Below are positions 23,131 to 25,051 of a DNA stretch of 25,051 nt, one piece after another. The stretch's first letter is position 1, and every line of letters starts with the position of its first letter. Source of the DNA: CAZWMK01 sp964635065. GTDB taxonomy: Bacteria > Pseudomonadota > Alphaproteobacteria > Sphingomonadales > Sphingomonadaceae. The notes beneath the pieces were generated by a model. It did not search any database. It was not told the DNA's origin and was given only the letters and a program-made list of their open reading frames with translations. Location of the stretch: positions 1 through 25,051 of the forward strand of contig CAZWMK010000020.1 in the NCBI GenBank assembly GCA_964635065.1, in the 5' to 3' direction. The position numbers and the translations under genes are program-made.

Positions 23131-23342
23131 AGGCTGATTGCGATCCAGAAACACTGGATGATCGCCGAGGCCAGGTTGAAATCGAAATACAGGCTGACAA
23201 GGATTGCGCCTGATCCCGCAATGTTGAGCCAGAGATAGGCGGGATCGTGCGGCGTCATCCGGCCTGTTTGCAAACCGGCATAGGACAGCAGCACACAGGC
23301 GACGCCCATTGTGCCGATCACGTCATGCCAGGCGATGTCCAC
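23106..23342 (-). CDS. small membrane protein, CBU_0592 family
   Basis: A 78-residue hydrophobic protein with about three membrane segments, resembling the CBU_0592 family: WHDVIGTMGVACVLLSYAGLQTGRM, then AYLWLNIAGSGAILVSLYFDFNLASAIIQCFWIAISLYGL. Its function is unknown. The start is taken as GTG at 23342, 11 bases after the parC stop, because residues from there match the family opening; an upstream in-frame ATG (23426) lies inside parC and would add a hydrophilic non-family extension. AGG lies about 11 bases upstream. It is co-directional with parC and probably in its transcript. Its 3' end overlaps cca on the opposite strand. Confidence 0.78.
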   Translation of the reverse strand: MDIAWHDVIGTMGVACVLLSYAGLQTGRMTPHDPAYLWLNIAGSGAILVSLYFDFNLASAIIQCFWIAISLYGLTRRT

Positions 23343-23353
23343 GTTGCTGCGGC

Positions 23354-25051
23354 CTATTCGAAGCGGTTGCTGCGCGGAAAGCCATTTGGCGGCAGACGTC
23401 CGGCCTGCGCGCGGGTGCCGAGCCATTCCGTCAGATCGGTTTCATTGCGCGTGCGCATGCCGCTGCCGCCCATGGTCCATGACAGGCCATCAGACAGGCG
23501 GAAGGCAATGGCGTCGGAGAGGCCGCCATCCTTGTATTTTTGCAGGGCAATGCCCTGGCCTTTGCTCATCTCTGGCAGTTGCGCGATCGGGAAGACAAGC
23601 AGCTTGCGGTTTTCGCCGATGACCGCGATGTGATCCGCGTCATCGGCGACACGGCGGACAACGCACAGCCGCGCATCGGCCCGTGCCGAGACCACCTGAC
23701 GGCCCTTGCGCGTTTCAGCCAGAAGATCGTCCGAGGGCGCGATAAAGCCACGGCCATCGCTGGCAACCAGCAGGATGCGTGCCCCGGCCATATGCGGAAA
23801 AACGGCGACGATCTGGGCATCGGCTGCCATGTCGATCATCAGGCGCACGGGTTCGCCAAAGCCGCGTCCGCCCGGCAGCTTGTCGGCGGGCAGGGTGTAG
23901 AAACGGCCATTGTCGCCGGCGAACAGGATCTTGTCAGTCGTCTGGGCATGAAAGGCGAATGCCGGACCATCGCCTTCCTTGAACTTGATGCCATCGGCTG
24001 CGGACAGGTCGACATGGCCCTTCATTGCCCTGACCCAGCCTTTGGCCGAACAGATGACCGTGATCGGTTCGCGTTCCACCATCGCTTCCAGCGGAATGTC
24101 GCGGAATTCGCCCGCTGTGCCGAACTGTGTGCGACGGCGACCGATATCTGTTTCAGGGCCATAACGTTCACGGATCGCTGCAAGGTCGGTCTTTACCCGC
24201 GCGCGTTGCACGTCTGGTTCGGCGATCAGCTTGCGCAGGTCCTTCGCTTCGGCGCGCAGAGTCTTGTCTTCGCGTCGGATTTCCATTTCTTCGAGCTTCC
24301 TGAGCGAACGCAGGCGCATGTTCAAAATGGCTTCTGCCTGACGGTCGGTCAGTTCGAAGGCGCGCATCAGCTCGGCCTTTGGCTCGTCCTCCTCGCGGAT
24401 GATGCGGATCACCTCGTCAAGGTTGAGATAGGCCTTGAGATAGCCTTCCAGCAGTTCCAGCCGGTCCTCGATCTTGCCGAGGCGATATTGCGCGCGCTTG
24501 ACCAGCACTTCGATCTGGTGATCGAGGAAGGCCGAAAGCGCGTCTTTCAGTGGCATGACGCGTGGCGTGCGGTCGCGGTCGAGGACGTTCAGGTTCAGGC
24601 TGAAGCGGATTTCGAGATCGGTGAGCTTGAACAGGCTCTCCATCAGCACTTCGGCTTCGACGTTGCGTGATTTCGGTTCGAGGACAAGGCGGATATCGGC
24701 GTCGGACTCGTCGCGGACATCGGCGAGGATCGGCAGCTTCTTGTCGGTGACAAGGGCGGCGATCTGTTCGATCAGCTTGCCCTTCTGCACCTGGTAAGGA
24801 ATGTCGTCGATGACGATGACCCAGGTACCGCGGCCATGATCCTCGACCCGCCAGCGCGCACGCAGACGGAAACTGCCACGCCCGGTGGCATAGGATTCGC
24901 GGATCGATCCCTTGCTTTCAACGATCACGCCGCCGGTCGGAAAGTCGGGGCCGGGAATGAGCGCGACTAGATCATCGACAGTCGCACCCGGATTGTCGAT
25001 CAACAGCGTCAGGCCGTCGATCAGTTCGGCGACATTGTGCGGCGGGATCGA
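23354..25051 (-). CDS. parC: DNA topoisomerase IV subunit A, partial (5' end beyond window)
   Basis: The 3' portion, about 565 codons, of a type IIA topoisomerase A subunit. The window begins within IPPHNVAELIDGLTLLIDNP, downstream of the catalytic tyrosine, and includes GPDFPTGGVIVESKG, the long helical coiled region (DRQAEAILNMRLRSLRKLEEMEI) and the C-terminal beta-propeller. The GyrA-box QRRGGKG is absent and the tail contains ENRKLLVFPIAQLPEMSKGQGIALQKYKDGG, as in ParC of alphaproteobacteria, so ParC is preferred over GyrA. A TTG at 25003 that could look like a start is internal leucine. ParC with ParE separates linked daughter chromosomes. The small membrane protein gene follows directly. 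Confidence 0.95.
   Translation of the reverse strand, partial: SIPPHNVAELIDGLTLLIDNPGATVDDLVALIPGPDFPTGGVIVESKGSIRESYATGRGSFRLRARWRVEDHGRGTWVIVIDDIPYQVQKGKLIEQIAALVTDKKLPILADVRDESDADIRLVLEPKSRNVEAEVLMESLFKLTDLEIRFSLNLNVLDRDRTPRVMPLKDALSAFLDHQIEVLVKRAQYRLGKIEDRLELLEGYLKAYLNLDEVIRIIREEDEPKAELMRAFELTDRQAEAILNMRLRSLRKLEEMEIRREDKTLRAEAKDLRKLIAEPDVQRARVKTDLAAIRERYGPETDIGRRRTQFGTAGEFRDIPLEAMVEREPITVICSAKGWVRAMKGHVDLSAADGIKFKEGDGPAFAFHAQTTDKILFAGDNGRFYTLPADKLPGGRGFGEPVRLMIDMAADAQIVAVFPHMAGARILLVASDGRGFIAPSDDLLAETRKGRQVVSARADARLCVVRRVADDADHIAVIGENRKLLVFPIAQLPEMSKGQGIALQKYKDGGLSDAIAFRLSDGLSWTMGGSGMRTRNETDLTEWLGTRAQAGRLPPNGFPRSNRFE

Noticed and set aside
23540..24670. Plus-strand open frame of 376 codons opposite parC
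   Set aside because: Antisense shadow of a conserved topoisomerase gene with no family similarity of its own.
1..25051. tRNA, rRNA, CRISPR arrays, phage or complete insertion sequences
   Set aside because: No cloverleaf, repeat-spacer pattern, transposase or integrase was recognised by eye in any part of the window; a dedicated scan could not be run.

Overview
The window looks like a chromosome segment of an alphaproteobacterium, most likely a member of the Sphingomonadales. Pointers are the high-GC coding sequence, the F0 ATP synthase order atpI-atpB-atpE-atpF'-atpF with a duplicated b subunit and no F1 genes behind it, the block mutY / DUF721 (DciA-like) / DsbA-like lipoprotein / smc, and the cluster DUF1285 - NudL-type hydrolase - cca. 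The taxonomic call is inference from protein style and gene order; no rRNA or tRNA gene was seen.

Layout. Positions 1-500 hold no gene I can support and include a very AT-rich patch (about 380-435). Next, all on the minus strand, are copB (501-1382) and copA (1379-3094), which overlap by 4 bases and form a periplasmic and outer-membrane copper-detoxification unit, then an N-acyl-D-amino-acid deacylase-type amidohydrolase (3214-4962). A SnoaL-like small protein (5134-5556, plus strand) diverges from the amidohydrolase. From 12296 down to 5591 runs a six-gene minus-strand series: mutY, an RND adaptor lipoprotein, an RND pump, tspO, ubiK and a YbjN-family gene. The genes abut or overlap, and several starts are GTG or TTG. 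A 101-base spacer with strong inverted repeats separates the last two.

Divergent from mutY, with only 14 bases between start codons, the plus strand carries a DUF721/DciA-like gene, a DsbA-like lipoprotein, smc (13713-17174) and then the F0 operon (17384-19851), which closes with a textbook terminator (19870-19898). The leader before atpI has a promoter candidate, a terminator-like hairpin and a stem that could cover the ribosome-binding site. After it comes a YhbS-type GNAT acetyltransferase, then DUF1285, a CoA pyrophosphatase-type Nudix hydrolase and cca, the last three with overlapping ends. The right edge holds the 3' two-thirds of parC on the minus strand (cut by the window), followed by a small CBU_0592-type membrane protein whose 3' end overlaps the end of cca.

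Most of the window is core housekeeping: DNA repair, chromosome organisation and decatenation, energy, tRNA maturation. The accessory part is the left 5.5 kb (copper resistance, amidohydrolase, SnoaL). I found no CRISPR array, intact insertion sequence or phage gene. The less ordinary signals are the structured atp leader, the repeat cluster between ubiK and the ybjN-like gene, and the combination of a repair glycosylase, a drug pump, TspO and a ubiquinone factor in one apparent transcript.
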